64,000 nt of DNA from Chloroflexota bacterium (GTDB taxonomy: Bacteria > Chloroflexota > Limnocylindria > QHBO01): the NCBI GenBank assembly GCA_003243965.1, contig QHBO01000016.1, positions 133,076 to 197,075 on the forward strand, written 5' to 3'. Positions within the stretch are counted from its first letter, which is position 1. Every line of letters begins with the position of its first letter. A program made the translations under genes and the position numbers. Below the pieces are notes generated by a model. It searched no databases. It was not told the DNA's origin and saw nothing but the letters and a program-made list of their open reading frames with translations. Shown here one piece after another: positions 36,563 to 44,909 of the stretch.

Positions 36563-36701
36563 TGCCCGGTGCCGCTGATCGACGTCGGCCAGCCCATCGG
36601 TCAGGTGGCCACCCGGCCATCGGCGCGGGATTCCAGCCGGTGGAACGACAACCGCAGCACGAGGTCGCGGGAGCAGCTTCGGCGACCCGAGCAATGTGGT
36701 G

Positions 36702-36707
36702 CATAGT
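36702..36707 (+). promoter_or_regulatory. -10 box for leaderless DinB gene
   Basis: CATAGT lies exactly 6 nt before ATG 36714. Confidence 0.4.
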
Positions 36708-36713
36708 GCGGCC

Positions 36714-37220
36714 ATGACGAACCACAACGCGATCCTCGTCGAGCTCTTCCGCCACAACGTCTGGGCGAACGACGAGATGCTCGCCGCCTGCCGCGACCTG
36801 ACCGCCGAGCAGCTGGAGACGGACGTGCCGGGCACCTATGGTCGGCTCAGCCAGACGCTGGTCCACCTCGCCCGCTCGCAGGGCGGGTATCTCCGCCACC
36901 TGACCGAATGGCAGCCCGGCCCCGAACAGCAACTGGAGTACGACCAGCCATTCCCCGGCGTCGACCGGCTGGCCGATCACCTGCGCTTCACCGGTGAGCA
37001 CCTGATCAGCGTCGCGCAGGAGCTCGCGCCCGACCGCGTCCTGGAGCTCGAGGAGGACGGCGAGACGGAGCGGATCGCAGCGTGGGTCGTGCTGCTCCAG
37101 GCCGCCTATCACGCCACGGAGCACCGCCAGCAGGTGGCCACCGCGCTGACCAACATCGGTATCCAGCCGCCCGAGCCGGACCTGTGGTCCTACTGGGAAG
37201 AGATCCGGAGCCCGCAGTAA
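36714..37220 (+). CDS. DinB family protein (putative metal-dependent thiol transferase fold)
   Basis: A 168-aa four-helix DinB/YfiT-type protein. The three metal-binding histidines are in place: LFRHNVWAND near residue 13 or LSQTLVHLAR near residue 50, and AAYHATEHRQQ near residue 140. Members use bacillithiol, mycothiol or related thiols as co-substrate, or have unknown roles. ATG 36714 follows a CATAGT box at leaderless distance; ATG 36696 is less likely. Confidence 0.83.
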   Translation: MTNHNAILVELFRHNVWANDEMLAACRDLTAEQLETDVPGTYGRLSQTLVHLARSQGGYLRHLTEWQPGPEQQLEYDQPFPGVDRLADHLRFTGEHLISVAQELAPDRVLELEEDGETERIAAWVVLLQAAYHATEHRQQVATALTNIGIQPPEPDLWSYWEEIRSPQ

Positions 37221-37275
37221 GCCCTCCCCGACATGGCGCGCCGTTGCAACGGCAGCACGCTGTCCGTGCCGCGGG

Positions 37276-37941
37276 TCAGCGACGGCGGCGCGACCTGCTC
37301 GAGGCGGCACCCAGCGCAGCGATACCGATGACCGCCACCGCCACGGCCGCCACGACGGTCGCCACGGCCAACACGCCGGCGGCGATGGCCAACAGGCGCC
37401 GAGCGGCACTGGGATGGTGGTGGGCCAGCCACTCGTATCCGATTCCCACCATCGCAGCGAGTCCGCCCGACAGCAGCGCACCCCCGGGGGTGACCGCCTT
37501 GATCCCGAGGAGAAAAAGGCCCAGACCGATGCCGACCGCGACGGCCACGGCGTAGTCCCGCGCGCTTGCGGGGCTGGTGCGCGGCGCGGTTCCCGGTGCC
37601 GCCGCGGGCGACGTCTCGCTCAGCGCCGAGTTCATCGGCCCGCTCAGTGACTCGCTCGCCGGCCCGTTCACCGGCGGGTCGAGTGGCTCGATCAGCGGAG
37701 GGCTCGCCGGATCCTGCATCGGTGCCGTGGCCGAAGCCGGCTTGGCCCGGCCACCCAGCGTGCGCGTCGCAAAGATCCCGGTACCCGGGATGCCGAGCGT
37801 CCGCCGAACCCCGCGTCGGCCGACGGTCACCTGCGCGCCGCGAGGCCCGATCGAGACGCTCGGCCCCGACTTGGACAAATTGATTCGAACGCCGGGCGCG
37901 ATTCGCACCCGACGCCAGAGACGGACATGCCAGCCGGCCAT
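37276..37941 (-). CDS. DUF4236 domain membrane protein
   Basis: A 221-aa protein. The N-terminal DUF4236 domain reads RIAPGVRINLSKSGPSVSIG, GAQVTVGRRGVRRTLGIPGTG near residues 12-55. A long Pro/Ser/Ala linker follows, then three hydrophobic segments (about residues 128-150, 152-168 and 182-212) and an Arg-rich end. Function unknown. ATG 37941 is chosen because TACTGT lies 7 nt upstream and the domain then starts at its usual place; the open frame to 38187 is rejected. Confidence 0.75.
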   Translation of the reverse strand: MAGWHVRLWRRVRIAPGVRINLSKSGPSVSIGPRGAQVTVGRRGVRRTLGIPGTGIFATRTLGGRAKPASATAPMQDPASPPLIEPLDPPVNGPASESLSGPMNSALSETSPAAAPGTAPRTSPASARDYAVAVAVGIGLGLFLLGIKAVTPGGALLSGGLAAMVGIGYEWLAHHHPSAARRLLAIAAGVLAVATVVAAVAVAVIGIAALGAASSRSRRRR

Positions 37942-37948
37942 CACGCTG

Positions 37949-37954
37949 ACAGTA
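37949..37954 (-). promoter_or_regulatory. -10 box for leaderless DUF4236 gene
   Basis: TACTGT on the minus strand, 7 nt before ATG 37941. Confidence 0.45.
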
Positions 37955-38212
37955 CGGTGTCGTTGCAAGTGCTGGGACCGATGAAATCGGCCGACGATCC
38001 GGCCCGGCCGTCCAGTGCCCACGTTGTGCTGGAGGCGATGGCCGCATACCTTACCTCGACCGAACTGCAGTGGGAGTACGCCGATCCCACCTAAGCGGAT
38101 CTGTTCGGTTCCGAGTAGCTGCGAACTCGGTGCGAGACTCTGCGGCAGCTTCCGCTTCAGCTCCGAGAACCTGTAGTGGAACGTCAACCGGCCGATTGCC
38201 GGCAGTCAGGGT

Positions 38213-38246
38213 TGATGTATGTAAGTCGAGAGGTGTACATATGTCA
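38213..38246 (+). promoter_or_regulatory. imperfect inverted repeat, candidate operator of MNT gene
   Basis: Arms TGATGTATGTA (38213-38223) and TACATATGTCA (38236-38246) pair at 9 of 11 positions and end 5 nt before the start codon. The product has a winged-helix domain, so self-repression is plausible. Confidence 0.45.
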
Positions 38247-38251
38247 ATGTC

Positions 38252-38827
38252 ATGGCTGACATTGCACTCTTCGGCGAATCTGCGGTCAGGCGGCAAATCC
38301 TGCGGACATTCTTCGCCCGCCCCGGGATCGTGCGGCATGTCCGCGAGCTGGCGCGCGAGCTTGGCTGGTCGGCGACGATCGTAGGCCAAGAGCTCGATCG
38401 CCTCGAGCGAACGGGCATCCTGACGTCCGAGCGGATCGGGCGCGCGCGCCGGTATCGGATCGATGAGCAATCGCCTATCGCCTCTGAGATCCGCTCGCTG
38501 GTTCAGAAGACGATCGGCATCGAGGCCCGCATCCGAGACACGATCGCCGATCTACCGGGGATCGACGAGGCGTTCCTGTACGGCTCGTACGCGCGAGGCG
38601 ACGAGCGGTCAACCAGCGATCTGGACCTCTTCGTCATCGGCCCCGTCGACCAGGAGCTGCTGAGCGAACGGCTGACCGAGGCCGAGCGCGAACTCGGTCG
38701 TGACATCAACGTTGCCAGCTACGAGCGCGGCGAACTGGAGCGGTTGCGCACGGAAGGCGACCTCTTCATCGAGCAGGTCTTCGACGGGGCGCGCGTCCCG
38801 CTGATCAGCCGCCAGGCCACGACCTGA
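38252..38827 (+). CDS. winged-helix + minimal nucleotidyltransferase (MNT) protein, antitoxin-like
   Basis: A 191-aa protein: winged helix-turn-helix (about residues 10-72: VRRQILRTFF, RHVRELARELGWSATIVGQEL, GRARRYRID) joined to a minimal nucleotidyltransferase domain. The catalytic motif is LYGSYARGDERSTSDLDLFVIG near residue 108, with both aspartates. In MNT/HEPN modules such enzymes AMPylate the toxin HEPN partner. A HEPN-like frame follows directly but is broken. An inverted repeat sits just upstream. Confidence 0.83.
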   Translation: MADIALFGESAVRRQILRTFFARPGIVRHVRELARELGWSATIVGQELDRLERTGILTSERIGRARRYRIDEQSPIASEIRSLVQKTIGIEARIRDTIADLPGIDEAFLYGSYARGDERSTSDLDLFVIGPVDQELLSERLTEAERELGRDINVASYERGELERLRTEGDLFIEQVFDGARVPLISRQATT

Positions 38828-38829
38828 GC

Positions 38830-39260
38830 ATGGCCGCCGAACCATCGACGACCTCGTTGCCGCCGGTCTGCTCCAGGCGAAGCCGGCCGATCGGCGACGG
38901 GTAAGCCGCTGGCAGGTGCGCTCGCGCAAGGATCTGGACCTAGCGGCAAACCTTCTCGCCGATGTGGACCGCGATCGAGCAATGGCAGTGGCGTACGAGG
39001 CCGGGTATCGAGCGTGCGCCGGGGTTCTGGATCTCGCCGGCTACCGCGTCACCAGCCAGCCGGGTCACCACCGCGCTGCGATCGACGCTGCCACGTTGAT
39101 CCTTGGGGACGAGCGCCGGGCGCTGCTGCGCCGCCTTGACCGGGCCCGGCGCTTCCGCAATGACGCACTCTACGGCGACGTCGCGTCGGCCGGCGAAGGA
39201 GTTCGAACAGCTGGTGAGGGACGTGGCGTGGCTGCTCGATGACCTCGCGCGAAGCCGTCC
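38830..39260 (+). pseudogene. HEPN-domain protein, broken by two apparent frameshifts
   Basis: The piece TIDDLVAAGLLQAKPADRRR continues in frame with RKDLDLAANLLADVDRDRAMAVAYEAGYRACAGVLDLAGYR and RRFRNDALYGDV, typical HEPN helices with a closing R-N-D motif. But the only nearby ATG (38830) is one frame off, and after about 39180 the expected end (RPAKEFEQLVRDVAWLLDDLAR) lies in the next frame. A GTG at 38916 would lose the N terminus. Either the toxin half has decayed or the assembly has errors. It abuts the MNT gene by 2 bp. Confidence 0.6.
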
Positions 39261-39454
39261 TCGAGGATGCGAAGGGCGCGCTCGCGGTCGCCCAGGAGGG
39301 CGTACAGGCAGGCGACCCAGTAGGCCGTCTTGTCAGCGCGGTCGGGGAATTCGATGGCCGCTTCCTCCGCAATCCGCAGGGCGGACTGATAGTCCGCCTG
39401 CCGATGCGCTCCGACGACCTTGCGTCTGGCTTCGCTGAAGGCGCGCTCACTCAT
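39237..39454 (-). pseudogene. truncated TPR-type protein (N-terminal fragment)
   Basis: From ATG 39454 the frame gives ~72 residues of a helical repeat (SEARRKVVGAHRQADYQSAL, RADKTAYWVACLYALLGDRERALRILEDGFARG), as in TPR-containing hydrolases. It then runs into the end of the HEPN gene on the other strand and loses sense. The break at about 39240 is best read as the junction where the MNT/HEPN cassette landed. Confidence 0.5.
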
Positions 39455-39494
39455 CCGGGCTCAGTCTAGAGTCGACTCAAGACGCTGAAATGGA

Positions 39495-40025
39495 CTATCC
39501 CCCGTCAGCCCGGAGCGACCGGCGGTAGCGGACCTCGTGGAGTGTCCCGCCCGGCCGCTCTTCCTCCTTGGTGGCGCCATCGGTGCGCCAGCCGGCCGCA
39601 TTGTAGAAGTGACGCGCCCGCCGGTTCTCGCGCAGCACCCAGAGCATGGCATCCGTGAACCCCCGCTCGCCCAGGTCCGCCACCGCCTGATCGAGCAGCG
39701 CGCGTCCGATGCCGCGGCCCATCGCCTCTGGAGCGAGGTAGATCGCCTCCAGCTCGCCGGTGGTCGGACCCGCCTCCGGATCGCGGCTCGGGCCGACGAC
39801 CGCCATGCCGACAATGCTGACGCCATCGACAGCCACCCATACGCGCGGCGGGCTCTCCTCGTCACTCAGCAGCGCACGGAAGCGCTCGGCACGCGCCTGT
39901 CGGCCGGCGACCATCTCCTCGATCACCTCATCGGGCAGCAGCCCGCGGTAGGCCACCTGCCAGGAGCGGACGTGCACGTCGGCGATCTCCTTGGCGTCGT
40001 CCGGCGTCGCTCGACGGATGGTCAC
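39495..40025 (-). CDS. GNAT family N-acetyltransferase
   Basis: A 176-aa acetyltransferase: MTIRRATPDDAKEIADVHVRSWQVAYRGLLP, the acetyl-CoA loop LAPEAMGRGIGRALLDQA near residue 98, and VLRENRRARHFYNAAGWRTDG. The TIRRAT..DA..I..V....W..AY.G..P start is a common family pattern. GTG start at 40025, 10 bp after the HAD gene on the same strand. Acceptor unknown. Confidence 0.87.
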   Translation of the reverse strand: MTIRRATPDDAKEIADVHVRSWQVAYRGLLPDEVIEEMVAGRQARAERFRALLSDEESPPRVWVAVDGVSIVGMAVVGPSRDPEAGPTTGELEAIYLAPEAMGRGIGRALLDQAVADLGERGFTDAMLWVLRENRRARHFYNAAGWRTDGATKEEERPGGTLHEVRYRRSLRADGG

Positions 40026-40035
40026 GCCCGTCGAG

Positions 40036-40770
40036 TCACGACGCGCGGCCCGCGTCCAGCCAGGCTTCGATGATGGGCGGGGCCTCGGCCCATCGGCTCA
40101 CTTCGGCGTCGGGCTCAGGCTCGGGTAAACCGATGAACTCCGGCGGACGCATCCAGATCACACGCATGCCCACCGCTCGGGCGCCCGCGATGTCGCGCTC
40201 CCGCCGGTCACCGATGATGGCGGCCTGCGAGGCCTCGGCTCCGACCACCGCCAGGGCGCGCTCGAAGATGGCCGGATGCGGCTTCCCGACGCCGGTGTCG
40301 TGCGAGGTGACGTACGCGTCGAAGCAGTCGCCGAAGCCGAGCTCTTCCCAGTCCCGAAGGCTGTCGGCATCATTGCGCCACAGGGTGTTCGAGCAGATGA
40401 CCATCCGCACGCCGAGGGCGCGGATGGCACGCACCGCCTCGTGAGCACCGTCGGCCAGCTCGACCACCTGGCTCAACGGCGCCGCGCAGGCGCGGCAGAT
40501 GCGCTCGACCTCCTCGGCCGATGCCTCGACGCCGTGCTCGGCCAGCGTGGTCGTCACCAGCTCCGCGGTTCGTTGCTCCCAACCAGGCGCATCAGACTCG
40601 GTCCAGCGATAGTTCGAGAGGAGCGCGAACCACGGGAGATCGGTGCCGAACGCTTCCCGCAGCCGGGCGACCATCAGTGCTTCGTACCGCTCGCCCTCGA
40701 TCCAGGTCGCGTCGTCGACCAGGGTCCCGCCGACATCGACCAGCAGCGCCTTGAGAGGCTCAGGTGCCAT
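40036..40770 (-). CDS. HAD family hydrolase
   Basis: A 244-aa haloacid-dehalogenase-type phosphatase. Motif I is modified: LLVDVGGTLVDD has the first Asp, but the second Asp position is Gly, which is unusual for a phosphatase. Motif II is MVICSNTLW, motif III the Lys in GVGKPHPAIF, and motif IV IIGDRRERDIAGARAVGM. CAGGAT lies 6 nt before the ATG, so it may be leaderless. It is followed by the GNAT gene after 10 bp. Confidence 0.85.
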   Translation of the reverse strand: MAPEPLKALLVDVGGTLVDDATWIEGERYEALMVARLREAFGTDLPWFALLSNYRWTESDAPGWEQRTAELVTTTLAEHGVEASAEEVERICRACAAPLSQVVELADGAHEAVRAIRALGVRMVICSNTLWRNDADSLRDWEELGFGDCFDAYVTSHDTGVGKPHPAIFERALAVVGAEASQAAIIGDRRERDIAGARAVGMRVIWMRPPEFIGLPEPEPDAEVSRWAEAPPIIEAWLDAGRAS

Positions 40771-40918
40771 GCCCCAATCCTGCCAGATCGGCCCGCGCTC
40801 ATGAATCCGTGGAGCAACCGCTCAATCCTGGGCATGACTTTGAACTGAGCCGGCCTCGCTCAGTGAAGCAGTTCAGTCGGCGAGGTCCGACTCTCGTGGC
40901 TGTGCGACGGCGGGTTGT

Positions 40919-41530
40919 TCATAGCCCGGCGGGTCTGGTGAAAGCAAGGCCGATCAGCGCGTCGTATGCCTCGAGGTCATACCGGGGTCGAACGCTATGG
41001 ACTGGCTGACCAACCCCCTCATCTGGGAAACCCCAGCGTACGGAGCCCGGGCGCACCTCCTCAAGGGCGGCATACCACTCGCGCAGCGGCTCGCCAAGTC
41101 GGGCATGCAGCGCGAAGTTTCGGCGCCGGCGCTTCGGGTCTCCAGTCCTGCGAAGCTCCAGCACCTCCGGATCCGGGATCGAGACGAAGTAGGCGTCGGC
41201 AAAGCCGATGCGACGGCCGTCCATCAATTCGCGGTAGGCGTCCACCTGACGCTGGAACACCTGACGGCTGCCAGCACCGATGCGCCACAACGACCAGCTG
41301 TAGTGCAGCTTGAGCGGATCCGTATCGCACACCGCAATGCCGACTCGCTGCTCCGTGGCGATCGCCTGCTCCCAACGCCGTGCGCCGTTCTCGGCCCAGA
41401 ACCGAGCCGCTGCGCTGGCGTCCTCTGGCGGATCGGCGGGCGCACTTTCGGCCACCACCACGTCAGGAGCATGGGCCTGACCCCAGGTCGTCTTTCCGGA
41501 CGCACTCGGTCCTTCGACAACGATGATCAC
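40919..41530 (-). CDS. P-loop NTPase (kinase-like)
   Basis: A ~203-aa nucleotide-binding protein. The Walker A motif IIVVEGPSASGKTTW lies at the start of the chain, CDTDPLKLHYSWSLWRIG could hold the Walker B-like Asp, and the Arg-rich DPKRRRRNFALHARLGE resembles a lid. It looks like a thymidylate/adenylylsulfate-type small kinase but the substrate is not clear. GTG 41530 is preferred since the Walker motif then begins at residue 7; the open frame extends to 41665 over the VOC gene. Confidence 0.68.
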   Translation of the reverse strand: MIIVVEGPSASGKTTWGQAHAPDVVVAESAPADPPEDASAAARFWAENGARRWEQAIATEQRVGIAVCDTDPLKLHYSWSLWRIGAGSRQVFQRQVDAYRELMDGRRIGFADAYFVSIPDPEVLELRRTGDPKRRRRNFALHARLGEPLREWYAALEEVRPGSVRWGFPDEGVGQPVHSVRPRYDLEAYDALIGLAFTRPAGL

Positions 41531-41576
41531 GCCATCGTCATTGCCGTCGACCCCGATCGTCTGGCGAAGTCGGGGC

Positions 41577-41963
41577 TCATCGGCGCTCTGTAAAGCCGCG
41601 ATCGGCGTCCTCGATGAATTCGAGGCGGTTGCCGAACGGATCGGAGGCATAGAAGCCGCGGACACTGGGCACCGCGTCGTCCTCGATGACAGAGACGCCC
41701 GCTTCTATGAACCGATCGCGAAGCGCCGGCAGATTGGCCACGCTGAAGGCGGGATGGGCCTTGCGCGCGGGTTGGAAGTCATCGGCTACCCCGAGGTGGA
41801 GGTGAATGCCCAGGCCCACGAACCAGCAGCCGCCGCGCGACGCAAGCGGATCCGGCTTGGCGACCTCGCGCAGCCCCAGGAGTTCACCGTAGAAGGCTCT
41901 CGCCGTCGCCTCGCCGTTCGGCGGGATGGTGAGCTGGATGTGGTCCATGCCGGTCAGGCGCAT
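41577..41963 (-). CDS. VOC (glyoxalase/bleomycin-resistance) family protein
   Basis: A 128-aa VOC fold: MDHIQLTIPPNGEATARAFYGELLGLREV, then GGCWFVGLGIHLHLGV and VPSVRGFYASDPFGNRLEFIE. The H, H/L and E positions used for metal binding are present (His8, His55 region, Glu at the end). ATG 41963 is the likely start; the same frame runs on into the 3' part of a broken hydrolase upstream, so it might be read as a fusion. Function could be lyase, dioxygenase or resistance. Confidence 0.82.
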   Translation of the reverse strand: MRLTGMDHIQLTIPPNGEATARAFYGELLGLREVAKPDPLASRGGCWFVGLGIHLHLGVADDFQPARKAHPAFSVANLPALRDRFIEAGVSVIEDDAVPSVRGFYASDPFGNRLEFIEDADRGFTERR

Positions 41964-42607
41964 CCCCGACTGATCGTCCCCGGCCATCGGCCCAGCGATA
42001 AAGGTGGCCACAGCTGACACGACCCGATCCAGCGCGTCGACCGAACCAGCCACGTCGCCGGGGACCTGGAGGAGATGATCGGCGTCGCTGATCTCGAGCA
42101 CCTCGGCTCTCGGGACCGATCGAGCGATCACCGCGTCCCAAGTCTGATCGGCCGACCCGCCCACCAGCAGGCACGGCGCCGATGCCGCGGCCAGGCCGTC
42201 AAGCACGAGTTGGGACACCGACGCTCCACTTGCATTGATGAGCGGCGTCAGCCACACCGCCGACAGGCCCAGCCGGCGGCGAGCGGAGCGGCCAGGGAGG
42301 TCAGCGACTTGGCAATGAGGAGCGGCGGGGTGGGGCCATCGACGTGCTGGATCGCAGCCTCCGCACGCTCCTCGACCCAGCGCAGCGGATCATCGGTGCC
42401 ATTGAAGGTGTCCGAGACGGCGAGTACGTTCCAGCCACCGGCAAGGGCAGCCTCGCGCGCGAACCACAGCAGTGGGGAAGTGACCGTGTAGCCCGCCCCG
42501 GGCAGCAGGATGGCCCATCGTTCGGCCCCGACGTCGAATGCCTGGCCGTGACAGGGGCCGAGGTCCACGTCCGTCAGGTGTATTTTCCCGGGAGTTCTCG
42601 CTGTCAT
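41964..42607 (-). pseudogene. alpha/beta hydrolase with frameshift
   Basis: From ATG 42607 (GGAGG 6 nt upstream) the frame codes an alpha/beta hydrolase N terminus: RWAILLPGAGYTVTSPLLWFAREAAL and the probable nucleophile region PPLLIAKSLTSLAAPLAAG. At about 42250-42260 the frame ends, and the continuation (VWLTPLINASGASVSQLVLDG, CLLVGGSADQTWD, ISDADHLLQVPGD, with the acid and His) is in another frame. One base in GGCTGGGCCTGTCGG would restore it. Real mutation and sequencing error are both possible. It runs in frame into the VOC gene. Confidence 0.68.
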
Positions 42608-42726
42608 CGGCCTCCTCCACTCTTGCCGCGGGCTCCGATGGTGCCATGCGCAGCCTTTGCACCTGACTCATCATGAACGCAGCAAGACTGTGAATCAGGA
42701 TGATCACGTGAAGCGGGGACGCGGGA

Positions 42727-43437
42727 GTGTTCGATAAGAGCGCCGAGCTGTACGACCTGTTCTATGACTGGAAACACTATCGCGCCGAGGCTGAGAAGGT
42801 CCGCGAGCTCGTGGCGGCTCGCAATTCCCACGCCCGGACACTCCTGGACGTTGCCTGCGGCACTGGCTCGCATCTCTTCCACCTGCGCGACTGGTACGCG
42901 GTCGAGGGCCTTGACCTGGATCCGGGCCTCCTGACGGTTGCAGCTAGGCGCCTGCCGGAAGCGCAGCTCCACGAGGCCGATATGCGCAACTTCGACCTCG
43001 GCCGCACCTTCGACGTCGTGACCTGCCTGTTCAGCAGCATCGGCTACGCCGAGACCACCGACGGGCTGTCGCGCGCGATGGAGGCGATGGCACGCCACCT
43101 GGCGCCATCGGGCGTGCTGATCGTCGAGCCATGGTTCTCGCCAACCAACTTCGATCCGTCACACCTCGGGCGGGCGATCGTGGTTGAACAACCCGACCTG
43201 CAGGCAGTGCGCATGAACGGCAGCCGGGTGGCGAACAACGTGTCGGTCATGGATTTTCACTACCTCGTCGCCCGGCCAGGCACAGTGGAGCATTTGACGG
43301 AGTCCCACTCCCTCGGACTCTTCACCGATGACCAGTATCGGTCGGCATTCAAGCGTGCCGGGCTCTCAGTCGAGCACGATGCCGATGGCCTGATGGGGCG
43401 TGGCCTCTGGATCGGGACGAGGGCCAAAGGCGCGTGA
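42727..43437 (+). CDS. class I SAM-dependent methyltransferase
   Basis: A 236-aa methyltransferase starting AELYDLFYDWKHYRAEAEKV, typical of glycine/sarcosine-like or sugar methyltransferases. Motif I LLDVACGTGSHLFHL is near residue 39, motif II VEGLDLDPGLL near residue 59, then DMRNFDLGRTFDVVTCLFSSIGY. GTG 42727 with GGGGA about 8 nt upstream. Its stop overlaps the Nudix GTG start. Confidence 0.87.
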   Translation: MFDKSAELYDLFYDWKHYRAEAEKVRELVAARNSHARTLLDVACGTGSHLFHLRDWYAVEGLDLDPGLLTVAARRLPEAQLHEADMRNFDLGRTFDVVTCLFSSIGYAETTDGLSRAMEAMARHLAPSGVLIVEPWFSPTNFDPSHLGRAIVVEQPDLQAVRMNGSRVANNVSVMDFHYLVARPGTVEHLTESHSLGLFTDDQYRSAFKRAGLSVEHDADGLMGRGLWIGTRAKGA

Positions 43438-43895
43438 GTAGCCGGAAGGCCGTCCGGGTTCTCCTCTTCGACGAGGCGGACCGAGTTCTGCTCGTCCGCT
43501 TCTGGGACGGCGATCGGTCGTGGTGGTGCACGCCCGGGGGCGGGATCGAGCCGGGCGAGACCGACGAGGCGACAGCGCTGCGCGAGATCCGCGAGGAGCT
43601 CGGAAGCGAGTCGGTCGAGCTCGGTGCGCGCATCTGGACGCGCCGACACATCGGTGTCTTTCGTGGTCGGCCCTTCGACCAGCGCGAGCGCATCTATCTC
43701 GGTCGGGTCGCGGCCTTCGAGCCCCGCCCGACCCCGATGGCTCTCTGTGAGCACGGTCTCGACGACTTCCGCTGGTGGACGCTGGACGAATTGGCGGGCG
43801 GCGCCGACGAGTTCGCGCCACGACGCCTGGCCACGCTGGCCCGCGACATCGTCCGGGCCGGTCCACCGAAGAGACCGATCGATGTCGGCGTCTAG
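43434..43895 (+). CDS. Nudix hydrolase
   Basis: A 153-aa Nudix enzyme that cleaves nucleoside diphosphates linked to another group. The Nudix box is complete: GGGIEPGETDEATALREIREELG near residue 33-55, followed by WTRRHIGVFRGRPFDQRERIYLGRV. GTG start in a GTGA overlap with the methyltransferase. The substrate is unknown. Confidence 0.9.
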   Translation: MSSRKAVRVLLFDEADRVLLVRFWDGDRSWWCTPGGGIEPGETDEATALREIREELGSESVELGARIWTRRHIGVFRGRPFDQRERIYLGRVAAFEPRPTPMALCEHGLDDFRWWTLDELAGGADEFAPRRLATLARDIVRAGPPKRPIDVGV

Positions 43896-44008
43896 CAGGC
43901 CGTCGCCATCAGCGGCCTTGAGCCTGCGGTACGCCTGGGAAGCCGAGGCGCGGAAGTTCTCCTCACTTCTGGTCGCCTGGCCGCAATACCCCACTGCGGC
44001 TCGTAGGG

Positions 44009-44014
44009 TAACCT
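44009..44014 (+). promoter_or_regulatory. -10 box for leaderless ABC transporter operon
   Basis: TAACCT, 7 nt before GTG 44022; no Shine-Dalgarno. Confidence 0.45.
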
Positions 44015-44021
44015 GATTTTC

Positions 44022-44909
44022 GTGCGCACCCTGGCGGACGCCGCGTCGATCGACTCGGCGCCCGCCCTGGAAGCCGCACGCCTGTCGAAGCGCTACAGTC
44101 GCGGCGTCTGGGCGCTGCGAGGGATTGACATTGCGTTGCCCGCGGGCGCAATCATCGGTCTCGTAGGTCCCAACGCGGCTGGCAAGTCCACGCTTATCAG
44201 GACGTGGGTCGGCTTCGAACGACCCACGAGTGGGATGGTCAGAGTCGATGGCTTTGATCCGTTTCGCCAGCGGCACGAGGTCATCCAACGGCTGGCATAT
44301 ATCTCCCAGCGGACGCCGCTCTACCGCCAGCTAACTGTCGGCGAACATGTCGAGTTCGCGCGGAGCCTGCGACCCGGCTTCGACGACGGTTTCGCGTACA
44401 CGCGCCTCGATGCCGTGGGCATTCCCCACCGCGCCTCGGCAGGAGAGGTGTCCGGTGGTCAAGCTGCCCAACTTGCCCTGACCATCGCTCTCGCGACAAG
44501 GGCCCGCATAATCCTGCTGGATGAACCGCTGGCCAGTCTTGATCCGCTCGCGCGCCGCGAATTCCTCACTGCTCTCCGCCTGGCGGTGCGGACGCAAGGA
44601 CTCACGGCCCTGCTGTCAAGCCACATCGTCACCGACGTCGAGCAAGTAGCCGATCGCATCGTTGTGCTTGGCGTGGGACGCAAGCTGCTCGATGAGTCTG
44701 TTGAGGCCGTCGTCAAGAACCACGCCATAGCCAGAGACGGAGTCGCATCGCCATCTGGCACGTCCGAAGTCGCAGCCATCACTGACTCGAGCGGACAGCC
44801 GATACGTGTTCTCCGGACCCAGGGCAGCCTCGGTGACCTTGAGACTGCGCGGGTTGAGGACGTAGTCATGGCCTATCTGGCCGCAGGGCGCACCGATCGG
44901 CTCACATGA
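44022..44909 (+). CDS. ABC transporter ATP-binding protein
   Basis: A 295-aa ABC-2 type ATPase. Walker A GLVGPNAAGKSTLIRT near residue 46, Q-loop YISQRTPLYRQLTV, signature EVSGGQAAQLALTIALATRA (VSGGQ in place of LSGGQ), Walker B RIILLDEPLASLDP near residue 164 and the H-loop SSHIVTDVEQVADRI. The C-terminal ~70 residues after VLGVGRKLLDES are a domain common in drug/bacteriocin exporters. It overlaps the permease gene by 4 nt. Codon and base use look slightly less G+C-rich than the core genes. Confidence 0.9.
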   Translation: MRTLADAASIDSAPALEAARLSKRYSRGVWALRGIDIALPAGAIIGLVGPNAAGKSTLIRTWVGFERPTSGMVRVDGFDPFRQRHEVIQRLAYISQRTPLYRQLTVGEHVEFARSLRPGFDDGFAYTRLDAVGIPHRASAGEVSGGQAAQLALTIALATRARIILLDEPLASLDPLARREFLTALRLAVRTQGLTALLSSHIVTDVEQVADRIVVLGVGRKLLDESVEAVVKNHAIARDGVASPSGTSEVAAITDSSGQPIRVLRTQGSLGDLETARVEDVVMAYLAAGRTDRLT

